DNA from: Neurospora tetraspora
Taxonomy: Eukaryota; Ascomycota; Sordariomycetes; Sordariales; Sordariaceae
Direction: 5' to 3'
Assembly (NCBI RefSeq): GCF_033439725.1
Contig: NW_026944387.1
Location: forward strand, 620,001 to 684,000
Length of the DNA stretch: 64,000 nucleotides
Shown here one piece after another: positions 12,987-24,233 of this stretch. The translations under genes were made by a program, and so were the position numbers. The notes under the pieces are model-generated. The model worked only from the letters and a program-made list of their open reading frames with translations. It was not told where the DNA came from and did no database searches. Position 1 is the first letter of the stretch. Each line of letters opens with the position of its first letter.

Positions 12987-15128
12987 CTTGCGATGCTGTC
13001 TACCTGTGCCTGGGATGTGTTAGTGGAGGTCTGAATTAGAGAAGGGATGTTTCAGAGGACCATGTTCTCACATACCCTTGAAGAAGACGACTTGGGACAA
13101 CGTCGATCAAGAACACCGTTCATCCTCTTTCCTTGGGGAGGACTTGGTATCTATACCCATCTATCCTCCCTGGTAGGACAAACAACCATCTCGTCTCCCC
13201 GCACGGATAGGGACGGTGGAAGATCGAAGCGTGGGTAGGGAGGGCCACTTGACAGCAACAACACTGCCAGGATCAAGGACAAGACGGCAACCCAATCGGA
13301 GGATCTCCCACGTTTGCTGTTCATGATGGTGGGTCGGGTGTTTTCCATTTCCATTTCTATTTCCATTTCCATTTGCGACCAAGCGTTGTGGCCATGATTG
13401 TCTGTGTTCGTTGTGTCCAGCTGAGGGACCTTGTCGAACATTGGGAAAGACTCCAGCAGGGTGCCATCCCAGGTCTGTTGACCAGGCATTTTGCCAAGTT
13501 TGCGTCGTCCACCGCAACGTCTGTCTTTTGGAGGGCTGCAACATGACGCTACAAACATACTTCGATTTTGAACTGGTAGGCGGCCGCCATCCTTGTTCCT
13601 GGGTAGATATAATTCCGAAAGCTGGTTCATGCTCGGGAGCCAATCACCGCCGTATATCTCGACCGGCAAACATGGTTGGCAGAACTCTCCTCTGGCGGGA
13701 GATTTGAGGAGATTGGATTTTGTGCTGTCACGTCGAAAGCAACTCGGGTATCACAAGGTGGTGTTCAAGCATTATCGAGTACAACATTCGCGGGTTGTAT
13801 TTCGGATCACGACCTGGATCGAGGAAGAGGTGTGGGTGGCACTGCGTCTAGCCGTTGAGATTCCGTTCGCAGCTTCGGTTGCGAGAGGCACGCGAGGAGG
13901 AGGGCGAGGAGGACGACGAGCTGAGAGGGATGATACTGGGCACCTAGTGGACGATGTCTTCCCAACCGAGGTGCCAGCAATGATTTGGTTGATCAAGACT
14001 TCAAAGGAGGGGGATCATCACCACCGCAAAACGACCGCAAAAGAGGGGGACGTTGATAATGACTGGTCCAACCTTCGCGTAGGTTGAAAGAAGGTTGCAG
14101 AGAACCAGAAAAAGATCACGGCCCAGGCACAAACAGACGAAAGCCGATAGCGGACCTAATCCCGATCCAGTTTAGAGGTAGCGTGTGGGGATGCCCTGTA
14201 TGACGTAACGGAACAAGCAGTCACAGAGGGTCATCAGGGCACTCACCTCCCGCTATTGGCGAGCTGTTAGCGGATCACCACCTGAACATCAACTGCGCAA
14301 CACCTCCTCCAACCTCAACTTTATCTTGAATCTTGTGCAACACAAAATGAGACATCTTCGGGATTATCGATGAGCGGAGAGAATCCCTCGTGTTGTTGGT
14401 TCCAATCCCCAGAGAACCCCGTTAGGATGGTATAGATCTACGCTCGGATTCGCTTTCCCCTGAACATCGCCTGGCGAGACTTTTTTTTAGGAATTCCGAC
14501 CAAGCTTTTTAGTACGAGATGTTTCCCTTGTCAATGTTGGTATCAGAGGAAGAGAGGTTGGTCTGGCAAGACACTTCCATGTTGAAAGACAACGCATAAC
14601 TTTGATTCTATTAGTGAGTATTCTATATCATTGCTGCTTCGCTGTGATAGAGATGATCCATCAACCCGAAAAGCACCTGTCCGATATTCTCCCCGAGAAC
14701 GTAGGAAACCGGCAGATCGAAGCTCATGTCCAGATACGGAGGAGCTATAAATCGGGACCTTTCCCTGTATCATTCGCTTCGCCAGCGTGGCATAGCTTCA
14801 TGGGTGGCCAGCATAGAATCTCAAACCCCCTAGAGATATCTCCGGAAAACTTGTAAAGAAATGTGAAAAAAGCTCGCCAGAATGGCTGAAGATCTCGTCG
14901 TCATGACTCCAGTGCCAGAATCGGACGCGAATATTCCTCAGACCTCTGAACTTATAGGTCTCTCAGAGATACCCGTCATGAGTGCGGGTGCAAAATAACG
15001 CAAAGACCAAAGAAAAAAGAAAAAGGGCATCTGAGCGTTCCCCCTGGACAAAACTCCAACCCAAACCCAACTTCAGTCAGCGATCTTCTTCCAAAGACCT
15101 CATGGTTCCTCCGGCATTCACCGTCAGA
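12987..15128. other. intergenic: ceramidase promoter and 3' flank of the GTPase gene
   Basis: About 2.1 kb. The left part is the upstream region of the ceramidase gene. It includes a short CCATTT tandem patch (about 13335-13374). Several open frames of 60-170 codons exist on both strands here but overlap each other, lack domains, and are not supported as genes. Confidence 0.5.
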
Positions 15129-18100
15129 TCACTCAGAGTCCTCCATCTCAACATCTCCGTCATCGTCTGCCTTTTGCTTGCCCTTCGCCGCGTTTCCCTC
15201 CTCATCCAGCTCCTCCGGTTCAGGCTCGACATACTTCCTGGGCAGCAAAAGACTATGGGGGCGTGCCGGAGACGCCTCGTACTTCGGAACCCTCCACTCG
15301 ACCACCCATTGCATCGCGGCCTGTCCGACTTCCTGCCGGAGCGTGGTGGCGCGGTCCGACAGCTTTTGGCTTTTATCGTTGACGGTCTCGATATTAGTGA
15401 GCAAAAGGCCGATTTGCTCTTGAACCTTTGTCACGGCGAACTGGGCAATTGCCGAGAATTCCTGGGGAACCTTGGCCAGATGGGTTTCATATCGTCTCTT
15501 CATCTTTTTGAACCCATCGTTGAACATTTTCGTGTTCTTGGCCTTGACGTTGTCTTGCAAATACTTGCGGCGGGCTTGGTAATGTCCTTTGCCTGTAAAT
15601 GTATCCTTGTTAGTTGACCTTTCAAATAGAAACATCTCGAGATCTCGGTTTTGGCCTACCTTTAATTTCCAGACATTCGTCGAACATAGGCTTGAGCTTT
15701 TCTTCCATTGTGGTTCGAAACTCCGGGTGGATCTCAGCAGAGCATTTCGAAAGCTTTGTGAGGTGTCTCGTGAACCTTGTCACGTATCTCGTCTTTGATG
15801 CCGCGCACGGTCGGGATGCATTCCAGGACATGGGGGAGAAGTTGGGATGCAGTTTCTTGGATCTGGCCAACGAGCTCCTCCAGTACTGATCCCAGATTGC
15901 ATCAACTCGTGGTATGATAGGCTTCTCAGCCGCTGGGATCTTAACATGAAACACCTTGTGCCAAGTCTTTAAGACTACTTTCTCAAGGATGGGTATAACT
16001 CTGTGGCAGACACTTGTTAGCATGGAGCATGTCATAACATGGGATCTCATACACATACAAAGCCTCGGGAAAGTTGTATTCGTGGCTCTCCCCGGTCTTA
16101 CTCTTAAACTTGTAAGGGCCTCCGCCTCGTTTGAGAATTGCATTGAAGGTCATCCAGGCCATGAAGACCGAAGAAGTCATGTCATTTGGGTTTCTGGCTG
16201 CCCATCTAGTGGCAACCCTTCCCGCTTCTCTCCTACAGACCGTCTGTGTCTGATGAATTTGAGCAAACGGATCGAATGACTTGATCTTTTCTGACCACAA
16301 GTGAAGTTCGGCTTCAAGTTTCTGTCATTTTCATGTGTCAGTCTCATTAGACAAGGAACTTGAAGAATGTATAAGGACATACCTGGGCACACCTATCATG
16401 GCTGCGAGAGAGCAAGGTCTCGATTATTTCGCGAGAAAAGCTAAACATCCATACCCGCTGAGTTGACGTTTGACCATCTTTGAATGCCATGCGCGAGGCG
16501 ACGGAGTGCGTTGAGGAGACTGTCCAGATGAACTTCCCTGTTCTCCATCACGGAGTCGCATAGCCATTGACTAAGTTGAGGTATTCCAGTGTACGATTTG
16601 GTGGGAAACCCAGCCACTTTTCTTCCCTTGAGAAGGTCTCGATATGCGGTAGCGGAGACAGAAAATATGTTAGTGGTGGGTTCGCTTGAACTAAGCCGCT
16701 GACTAGTTCCCTCCAACTCCTTCCGCTGTCTCTCGAAGTTTTCTGTGAGCCGTTTCTCAATTCGACTATGTCTCATAGACATGCATGTCCACTTAGCCCT
16801 GCCCTCGCATGTGCGCAAAGACAGATTCGCGCTGTATCTCTCTTGTTGGAGACCGTTTAAAACTGATTCTTGGTTACGAACAAGTTTTGTCGTGGTTGTC
16901 ACCTTGTTCCTTGCCGTCTTCATTCTTTCCTGGTACCGTTTGTCTGTTTCTGATGTTAGTGTCATGAGTGAGGTGAGAAAGGAATGGACTGATCTCATAC
17001 CCTGCTGTATCTTTTTCGCACCTACCAAAGTGGGCTTCAATGCATCTCGATCAATGATCGCTTTCTCCTTCCTGTTGTTGAACTCAACAAGCTTCTTCCG
17101 GCAGTCTTTGATGCGTTGATCAAGAACAGTTAGTCTCTTTGTGAGTGATTTCATACTCTCCAAGTCCTCCTTCAAGCCTGCCTTGTTTCTCGCTTCTGGT
17201 GAGCTTCTGCTGAAAACATCATGGTCAATCCCGTCCATTTGTGAGGCCACAATACAGGATCTGTTTTTGTGGAGTTTGCCGTCAAGCTTCATCCTGAGTG
17301 CTTGGTACTTTCCCATCAGCTGAAATGCTGTTTTTTCATCAATCGCCCGAACAGATGGTGTCACGATGATAGTTGTGTCGATCCGCTGGTTGTAACGCTC
17401 CGCAACCTGGGCGCGACTCTCGACGGCATCAGACAGTCCGGGAAGATCGACCAAGGCGATTCCGTGTCTGAGGATATCCGCTTTGACGAAAATCCTGGCT
17501 TCCTTGACCAAAGGCCAAGCCTGGTAGCCCTCAGTCGTCGCTGATGAATCAAGGTAAGGCTTGACCAGTTCGGCAAACTCTTCCTTGTCTGCAGCATGAA
17601 GACGCTTGGTGGTACCCAGAACAGAGAGAACATCCTCATTGGATGCGAGAAGGTCTTCGGCTGAAAGCATTTGTACTTCTTCTCTTTCCTTACCCCACAC
17701 AGCCAGAATCTTCTGCATTCCCTCCTTGATGGTGTTCTCATGTTCCGCCTTTTGCTCGAACCACTCTTCTCCATCTTCTCCGTCGGAACCTTCCTCCATT
17801 TCCCGACATTCATCAAGTGCTTCATAGATTTGCTCCAACTCCCGTTGGACGTCTTCGCGCTCGCGAAAGGCCACTACGGCAGTGAACCTGTGTTTGGGAT
17901 CATTGTCGTAGTTCCAGGACACTCGACAAGCTGAAGATGTCGAGGCTTCCGAGTTGCTGGAAGGGAGAAGCTCAGGCATCTCCAAAAGCGTGTTCAAAAT
18001 GGTGCTTTTACCGGCACCCGTAACCCCTGCGACACCGACCAAGACCTCGAAGTCCTTGTGCGTCTTTTCCAGCTTGACTGTTTCTTTATGTCAGTTCCTG

Positions 18101-18403
18101 CTCATATTAAGTTACACATATTCACTTACGGATCTCATCCATCCAAGCCGCAATCTCTTCGTCAAAAAGCTCCTTGAATGTTTCTGACTCCTTGTCTTCC
18201 AATGCTGATGAAATAGCCTCGCAAATGAATTTTGCACGGTCAAAGGCATCCTCGACGGCCTGTTGCTTGATGAATATGCGAGACCGCAGCAGCTCCTTAG
18301 AACAGCTGTCCCAGGCATAGGGGAGGGATTTCCCGTGACCGACGACGTTACTGGAAATTGCTTCTGCTGTCGAGGGCTCCTCTTCTTTGATGGGGACATC
18401 CAT
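15129..18403 (-). CDS. large dynamin/SLIP-GC-like GTPase with frame anomalies
   Basis: A P-loop GTPase of about 990 residues. The second exon has the Walker A motif GVTGAGKST and the switch II motif DLPG; the guanine-specificity motif is weak (ASQMDG). The rest is largely helical and coiled-coil, ending in an acidic tail (DDDGDVEMEDSE). The layout resembles nuclear GTPase SLIP-GC-type proteins of filamentous fungi. Likely exons: 18130-18403, 17001-18077, about 16383-16949, 16059-16321, 15660-16000 and 15129-15592. The 51-base intron at 16950-17000 is a multiple of three and is supported by a CTAAC branch site. Two places do not read smoothly. Near 16440-16500 the frame ending NVNSAGMDV does not join the frame ETLLSRSHDRCAQ that leads into the next exon. 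Between about 15737 and 15883 the protein-like frame is shifted from its flanks although the flanking frame stays open. The gene may be decayed, or the sequence may contain indel errors. Confidence 0.7.
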
Positions 18404-19529
18404 GGTAGAAACTGGGCCGATAGATGTGGGAGCAGGAAACTACTGGGGACACCGAATGTGATGCCTGACTTTGAAATCGAATCTGAACGGGAGAATCTGA
18501 AAGATGACGGGAGATAATCTGAGAGATGGTTGACCGGTTGCGGTGAGAGGATGAGGGAGGAAAGAAAAAGATTGAAAATGGCAGGGCGAGGAGTCGTTTT
18601 TATACCCCTCAACTGCCATGGAGAAAACAGTCTGGAGGATGATCAGCGTGAAGGTTTAGTCAGCGGAAGAAGAACAGACGAAAGACATGCCTACTTCTTG
18701 GAGATTCAGAGATCCCTCTGTACCGTGATACTGGATGGAATGAGAGATAGGTATGGACATCAAACAACATCAGCCTCGCCGCGATGTGTTGGATGAATAC
18801 TTCAGTGGTTAGTGACCAGACGCGTGAGTTATGCAAGAGCTTGATAACAAGAATATGGGACTTACCTACTATGCCAGATCGAATTCTTGCGAATCTTGGC
18901 TAAGAGTCTCTTCCTCAGATGCATGAGAAATGGGATGAATGAGCAGCCGTAGGTTTGTTTGCTCCCTCCTCACCCTGGCAGACAGCCGTCCAGGAGAGAC
19001 ATCAAGGTCGATATGGGCGGTCAACAGTTGGGACGACTCGAGCGCACCTTTCAGGCGAGTTTGACTAACAATAGACTGAAGGAATGGTCTACAAGGAAGA
19101 CCACGCTCAAGCAGAGATTGGAGGCCAGAAAAGCGCAGACTCGGGAACCAGACGTATCTATATGGCACTTCTTATCTGAAGGAGTGATGTCAGCCTCACA
19201 TTCCACAATCTTGGCCCGTCATTTTGCGATGATTACTCACTACCAATACGCCTACTTTCGTTCCAACATGCTCTGATATATCCCGATGCCGAGGGGTAGA
19301 GGACAGACAGCAAATGGCTGATTAACACCCTCTTACAAGATCAATCCAGATGCCCACCGCGAGAAGCTTTCGACATGATCCTGGCCGATGCCAGTACGCA
19401 GACCAGTAAAACACATATAGCAGTCCCATCGATCTTTCACAACAAAGATACAATAGTGACTTGACAACGCCGTGAGTTGATCCTGAAATCTTCAACAATC
19501 TTCCGTAGTTGCCGAGATATCCATGTCGG
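18404..19529. other. intergenic: promoter of the GTPase gene
   Basis: About 1.1 kb between two genes on the minus strand. It must hold the GTPase promoter and the 3' end of the gene to its right. No further gene, repeat or recognisable motif was seen. Confidence 0.5.
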
Positions 19530-21065
19530 TCATTCGTAGCATACAACGCTCCTGACACTCTCGATCTCCTCCCAGTCGGTCAATCTGATGCGCAACACCT
19601 CAAGGTCCCAACCAATCTCAGGCTTCTTTGCCTTCCTCGGTCGACACATGCAACGGCACATCTTGTTCTTAGTCTCACCGAGGAACAAGACACTGTCCTT
19701 CTCAAGTATGGTGTCATTCTTCCACCCAGTCAAAACGCCGGATAAGTGGGGTGGTTGATCCTCGTACAAGTCAACGAACTGAAAATGCTGAACTCGCGAA
19801 CCATTCTCTCTTGAGGAGTATGATACCCTGGCAAAAAGCTCGAAAGTCACCTCTTGGTCTTGTCGAAAACATTGAGCTACTTCTTTGAAGATGGATCCCA
19901 GGCGGAAGCATGTTCTCAGGACGTTGGTGTTTGATAATCCCTCGACGGGGGATTTGTTTCGCAAGGGGCAGGGGAAGGCTGGCCTAGTGAATGGTTGGTA
20001 CTTCGCTGGGCTGATTGAGCGAGACTGCATCCATTCGATCGTATTCTCAAGCGGTTGGCTAGTGTTATTTTGAAATTCCAGAATTTGAGACGTATTGACA
20101 TCCTTGGGAGCAGCGGGGAGGTGTTGAAATACCTCATCCCAGTCAATGTCTTCGTCAAGTAAGTTTTCGGACTCTGCAGGCTGATTGTCTTTCTCGGGCA
20201 CCGAAGAGCTCTTGGGATTGCTATGTGGCGTTGACCTCTGTAGACTTGGATCAAATATTTCAGGCGTAGAGCTTCCCTCGACAGCTTTGATGACACTGGA
20301 TGGCGGAATCTGTGCGAGAAGGCTCGGCAAGGAGTCAGCCAGCTTCACCATAGCGTCTTCATCTGACGATGCGACCGAGTACTCGTCAGCAGTCGTTGAT
20401 TTGTTGTCAGCGAACATAACCTCGCACTCCTTGGTCAGCACGTTATCACAAGAAGAGACATTGTTATATGTGAAGATGTCTTGTTTGCCCGTGTAGGCCA
20501 TCGGATCGCCACCCGTGAGTGAGTCAAAGATCATGGCTCTGCTAAAGAACGAAGCATCCGTTTCTTCACAATCTTCTCTATCGGCCCGTGGGTTGTTGGC
20601 ACACAGCTCTAATAGCTCGGATTTGGAGTATGGGGGCGAGTAATAGCCTTCCGGGTCGAAGGGCATGGTGTCCCCATGCATATGCTCTTGGGTATCGCCT
20701 TCTTCCCAAGATGAATACCCGACTGGGGCAATGTCGCCAAAACCATGATACTCCGAGAAGATTTCGAGGGATGGGAATGCATGTCCTCGTCTCCTTCCCC
20801 TTGGGCAGCCCCCATCGGTGTTTCGGCGTTTCAGAGAAGATGAAGTAGCCGGATGGTAGAGCTCTGATGGAAGTGCACCCGGCCCGTTTATGACGTTGGA
20901 GTTGACCAGTGCAGCATCGTTGACCGTTATGGTTGTAGTAGTTGAAAGGGAGGGCACATCATAACTAGAAGATACAAGTTAGCATTGCCGTCCAAGACAT
21001 TATGCGGATAAACGAACTTACGGAGGATTGACAGTTGCCGCACTCGAAGGGTCTATCATATCCAT
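19530..21065 (-). CDS. conserved filamentous-fungal protein of unknown function
   Basis: Exons: 21022-21065 and 20965-removed intron-19530 (second exon 19530-20964), giving 492 residues beginning MDMIDPSSAATVNPPYDVPS. The 56-base intron has a GTAAGT donor and a TTCTAG acceptor. The first 330 residues are low in order, rich in Ser, Asp and Glu, with a basic patch GCPRGRRRGHAFPSL near residue 65. The last 130 residues look like one folded domain: LRTCFRLGSIFKEVAQCFRQ, VTFELFARVSYSSRE, HFQFVDLYEDQPPHLSGVL, then a CRCMCRPRKAKKP segment and a final GWDLEVLRIRLTDWEEIE. The alternation of hydrophobic strands suggests a beta-rich fold, perhaps OB-like, but this is a guess. An in-frame open stretch extends upstream of the chosen Met and contains another possible start, so the N-terminus is uncertain. 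Confidence 0.8.
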
Positions 21066-22226
21066 GACTACACTCGGGCTCTGTGTCTGTCCGTCTGGTT
21101 CATGGAGAGACAATGTCTGACTGGGCTGACTGGGTACAAAAACCAAGACTAAGAATACTGATGAAAGTTGGGGAGCGTCACGGTGCTGTCGAGGTAGAAG
21201 CCATTGGGGTACAATTGGCCTTTCGAGATTGGCACCGGGCGGGAAACCGGTGTTGAAACGAGGAGGACAGACATCATGGTAAGAGAGGCGGGACAAAAAT
21301 CGAAGAGGACTTGCCGAGACAGTTGTTCGAAATTTTCTGTCCTTGAAAATTGGAAAGTGCGAGTCGTCAAGTTGTTGATGCAGGTGATGATGGATGTATA
21401 AGTCGTGCTTTCCTATTCGGGAGGTCCCCGGCGGGCACCTTGAGGACAGCTGGCGGGCAGCCGGAGCGAGGGTGACGATGCCAAGTAATCCGGCCCCGCA
21501 TCATAGTGAGCCGGAGCTCCACAATTCGGCACCGGGCCGAGATTTGTGGGGAGCTTGTGCCCTGAAAGTTGAGCGCCAAGGACCGGCGACCGGGGCATTG
21601 TCAAGGAAGCATGGAATGTTGTCGCGCCGTTTGAAACTTCCTGGTTCTCCTTTTTCGCATCTTTATCCCATTGTTGAAGGCGCATTGAGGTTGCTCACGA
21701 AAGACAAATGTCCTGTTGGTGACACTGCGGTGATTTTGATTGTTTGAAGGGTGTCGAAAGAAACACTGGGCGCGACAGAATCCGGTTTCACGGCGTCACA
21801 TGAATTCAAGCTCCCTGTACCCCGCCATTGTTCGCATCAGCCCAGCTGCCCCTCGTCAAGTGGAAAGCATCAGAGCATCACAGCATCACATCACCGCTGA
21901 ACAGGCACGACTGCTGCCGTTATCTTATCGCGCTTGCCTCGACAGATTGCGCTTTCTCCAACGACGACGAGAGCTTCCACACCTTCCATTAATCGTACTA
22001 CTTTTCCTGGTCAGGCCATTGTTAGCGACTGCGACTGCGACTGCGCCCATCTGAGATCCCAATCACCCAAGTCGACGCGACTGTTGACTTACCTCTTCTA
22101 CCTCCACCACAACTGTCGCGGCATCGAGCGATACGACTGCGCGGCTTTCTCGACTTCCATCTTCTCGAGTTGATTCTTTACGACAACGCAACCAAGACAA
22201 TCGGCCTCGCGCTACTTCACGATACA
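21066..22226. promoter_or_regulatory. divergent promoter region between the unknown gene and the LSB5-like gene
   Basis: About 1.2 kb between two genes read away from each other, so both promoters lie here. Polypyrimidine and GACTGC tracts near 22020-22060 lie close to the right-hand gene. No specific factor site is called. Confidence 0.5.
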
Positions 22227-23785
22227 ATGTTCTCTTCCTCGGTACACGACCAAGGTGCCCTGAATAGCTGCGTCCGATACATTCGCTAACAGACCAGAAC
22301 AGAAACCCTACACGGCTGTCACGGTCGACATCGAACGACTGACGAGTGAAACATACGCCGAAGACGATCTTAGCGGTATTCCCGAGCTTATCGAAGCCAT
22401 CAACCTCCAGGCTTCCGGTCCGACTGAGGCAGCCCGTGCCATTCGCAAGAAACTCAAATATGGAAACCTGCATCGCCAGCTCCGAGCCCTGACAATCCTC
22501 GATGCTCTGATCCAGAATGCCGGTGCCCGCTTCCAGCGCTCCTTTGCAGATGAACCCCTCCTTGAGCGCTTGCGCTTCTGTGGTACCGCCGAGCTTTCGG
22601 ACCCCTTGGTGAAGAAGAAGTGCACCGAAATGTTTCGAAGCTGGACTGCCTACAAGAGTACTCCTGGTATGGAGCGCGTCGCGAACCTCTACAAGGTAAG
22701 CTCCTTACAGTCTACACTTCATATCTGCCAGTCATGCTCACACTACACTAGGAACTTCCCCGGCGCAAGCAGGTCGTCACCCAGGAGAGGTCCAAGGTAC
22801 TTAAGGAGACCGAGAACCCTTTTGGCGAGGACGAGGAGGAGGAACGCCAAGCATCGGCAAGCACCTCAACTGCCCAGGCCAGCTCATCAACCGCACAACC
22901 ATCTTCCTCGTCATCGCGTCGGCCGACGGTGTCCAGTTCCAGTGGCCATGCTCATTCCTCCAGTCGATCCGCTAAGGACAAGTCGAAGAAGAGCAGCAGC
23001 AAATCCAAGAAGCACAGGCCGTTCAACCTCGAAGCCGAGAAGGACCAGATGACTAGGACTATCGCCGAGGCGTCCATTGCCTCCACGAACCTGATGAACA
23101 CCCTGCAATCCATTAACAGAGAGAAGGAGCGCATTTCGGAGAACTCAACTGCAGTGGAGCGTTTCGAGAAGTGCAAAAAGCTTCGAAGAAATATCTTGAG
23201 ATATGTAAGTTCCCCTGTCAGCATCGGTTGCTCTTGCCCAGGTTGCTAACAGACATAGATCCAACACGTCGAATCCGAACAGTGGCTAGGTGGCCTTCTA
23301 CACGCCAACGATGAACTCGTCCAAGCGCTCATGACTTTTGAGCAGCTGGACCGCTCTATTGACGCGGACAGCGACTCGGACGATGATCTCGCTGAGCAAG
23401 CACATCTTTATCGTAGTATGTCCACCTTCCCCTTCCTCTCCTATCCCCACTTGCTAACAATCTCCCAGTGGCAACCGAAAAAGCCGCCAAAGCCAAAGAA
23501 TCCGGTGGCAGCGTACCCAGCAGTCCGCGCGCGCCGGCTGCGGGCATGGCCGGTCTCAGCATCACCAACACCCCCGCGAGTCCACCACCGATGCCTCCTC
23601 GCCCTGCTCCCCCTCCACGACCGTCTGCGGCTTCGAAGCCGTCAATGCTGAAGCCGCCTACAAGACGTGTAGAGCCATCCGATGACGAGGATAGCGACGC
23701 CGACGAGGACGAGAACGATCCGTTTGCTGACCGGAATGCTGTCTCGACCCCTAAGGTGGAGAGTGACGAGCCTAAGTGGTCGTAG
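22227..23785 (+). CDS. LSB5-like VHS/GAT endocytic adaptor
   Basis: Likely links ubiquitinated cargo or Arf with actin assembly during endocytosis, as yeast Lsb5 does. Exons: 22227-22241, 22303-22695, 22752-23204, 23259-23415 and 23469-23785, giving 444 residues. Residues 6-145 form a VHS-type helical domain (VTVDIERLTSETYAEDDLSG, LRALTILDALIQNAGARFQR, MFRSWTAYK). A Ser- and Lys-rich linker (residues 165-215) follows, then a GAT-like helical bundle (EKDQMTRTIAEASIASTNLM through ALMTFEQLDRSID), and a Pro-rich tail (SPPPMPPRPAPPPRP) that could bind SH3 domains. Two NPF tripeptides (ENPFGED and NDPFADR; the second is DPF) recall endocytic EH- and adaptor-binding motifs. The tiny first exon encodes MFSSS only, and the start was chosen because its splice keeps frame with the VHS domain. 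Confidence 0.87.
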
Positions 23786-24233
23786 GTGGGATGAACTGGA
23801 TAGTATGGTGGGGATGAAATGATGATGATACGATGTGCATACGTTTTGAGTTTTAACTTCTTTACTGGATAGCGATTTTGTCTGTCTAGGTAACATTTCT
23901 AACGACAGCGAGGGACGATGGTTTTGGCATGAGGGTAGATCGAGCAAAGAAAGCGGAACACTCCGCAGCATGATTCTGAGTTGTTTTACCATGTTTAGCG
24001 GTGGATGGAAGAGGAATGAGTTATACCTTTTTGAGCTGTGGAAGGAGGGCCTAATGAAGAGAATGAGCAGCGCGTTTGTTTAAGTGGAAGTCATGATTTA
24101 GCGGACGCGAACCATCATTGTTGTTCATTTGAAACGGCCAGTCAACAGACATTCAGCATCGAGCATCATGCGTCTACCTACCTACCAAAGAATCAAAGCT
24201 GTATAACCACGACCTTTTCGCCCAATCTACAAA
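23786..24233. other. shared 3' region between convergent genes
   Basis: 448 bases between the stops of the LSB5-like gene (+) and the deacetylase gene (-). It must contain both 3' untranslated regions and polyadenylation sites; the transcripts may overlap. No other feature seen. Confidence 0.5.

Noticed and set aside
13151-14087. Frames of 160-172 codons on both strands upstream of the ceramidase gene
   Set aside because: Mutually overlapping, include the CCATTT simple repeat, and show no recognisable domain.
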